Part shown: positions 22,982 to 23,016 of the stretch, one piece after another
Layout: every line of letters starts with the position of its first letter
Position numbering within the stretch: position 1 is the first letter of the stretch
Assembly: GCA_964521105.1 (NCBI GenBank)
Contig: CAZFPO010000037.1
Location: forward strand, 1-23,016
Reading direction: 5' to 3'
Source: JAQUGA01 sp964521105
GTDB taxonomy: Bacteria; Bacteroidota; Bacteroidia; Bacteroidales; WCHB1-69
DNA length: 23,016 nucleotides
Notes under the pieces: generated by a model
Databases searched by the model: none
What the model was told of the DNA's origin: nothing
Seen by the model: only the letters and a program-made list of their open reading frames with translations
Position numbers and translations under genes: made by a program

Positions 22982-23016
22982 GAACATTCAGCCAGTATGA
23001 TTATTTTAAAAAAGTC

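Overview
The window is AT-rich DNA from a member of the Bacteroidetes, probably a draft or metagenome scaffold because it contains a run of 100 Ns. Evidence for the phylum: two secreted proteins end in type B sorting domains of the type IX secretion system (T9SS), a GldI-like lipoprotein is present, several genes have the phylum's TAnnTTTG -7 promoter box, and Shine-Dalgarno sites are mostly absent. No rRNA, tRNA, CRISPR array or transposase gene was seen.

Layout. 1-1337 (minus): the start of an unknown gene behind a secreted fibre-like protein whose signal peptide is split off by a one-base frameshift. 1338-2058: non-coding, filled with palindromic repeats, including a 136-bp element that appears again at 22846-22981. 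2059-5391 (plus): an M16 peptidase homologue without its zinc site, and a fibronectin-like T9SS cargo protein. 5411-6874 (minus): a sodium/solute symporter. 6982-8782 (plus): recR and a His-rich putative manganese/heavy-metal exporter. 8789-10770 (minus): a Cys-rich secreted peptide, then an ECF sigma factor, a putative anti-sigma factor and a Cys-tailed periplasmic sensor. 10840-11018: a 179-bp element with inverted ends. 11020-13234 (minus): a choice-of-anchor L/T9SS protein broken by a scaffold gap and a frameshift. 13442-15926 (plus): DHH phosphoesterase (nrnA-like), gldI-like and FKBP isomerase genes, closed by a strong terminator. 16012-18405 (plus): lipA, lipB and a YitT-family gene. 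18472-21393 (minus): pntA and pntB. 21655-22788 (plus): an unrecognised secreted protein.

How the genes fit together. The most coherent system is 7604-10770. It resembles the CnrX/CnrY/CnrH metal-sensing circuit (periplasmic sensor, membrane anti-sigma factor, ECF sigma factor), here joined to a metallothionein-like exported peptide and facing a His-rich metal exporter. A second theme is protein export: two T9SS cargo proteins and two cell-envelope prolyl isomerases, one GldI-like. LipB and LipA make protein-bound lipoate, and PntAB couples NADPH formation to the proton gradient.

Assembly notes. The 55 bases on each side of the N run are identical, so the gap is probably an unmerged contig overlap and not missing sequence. 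Two genes (149-1337 and 11020-13234) become full-length if single-base frameshifts are corrected.
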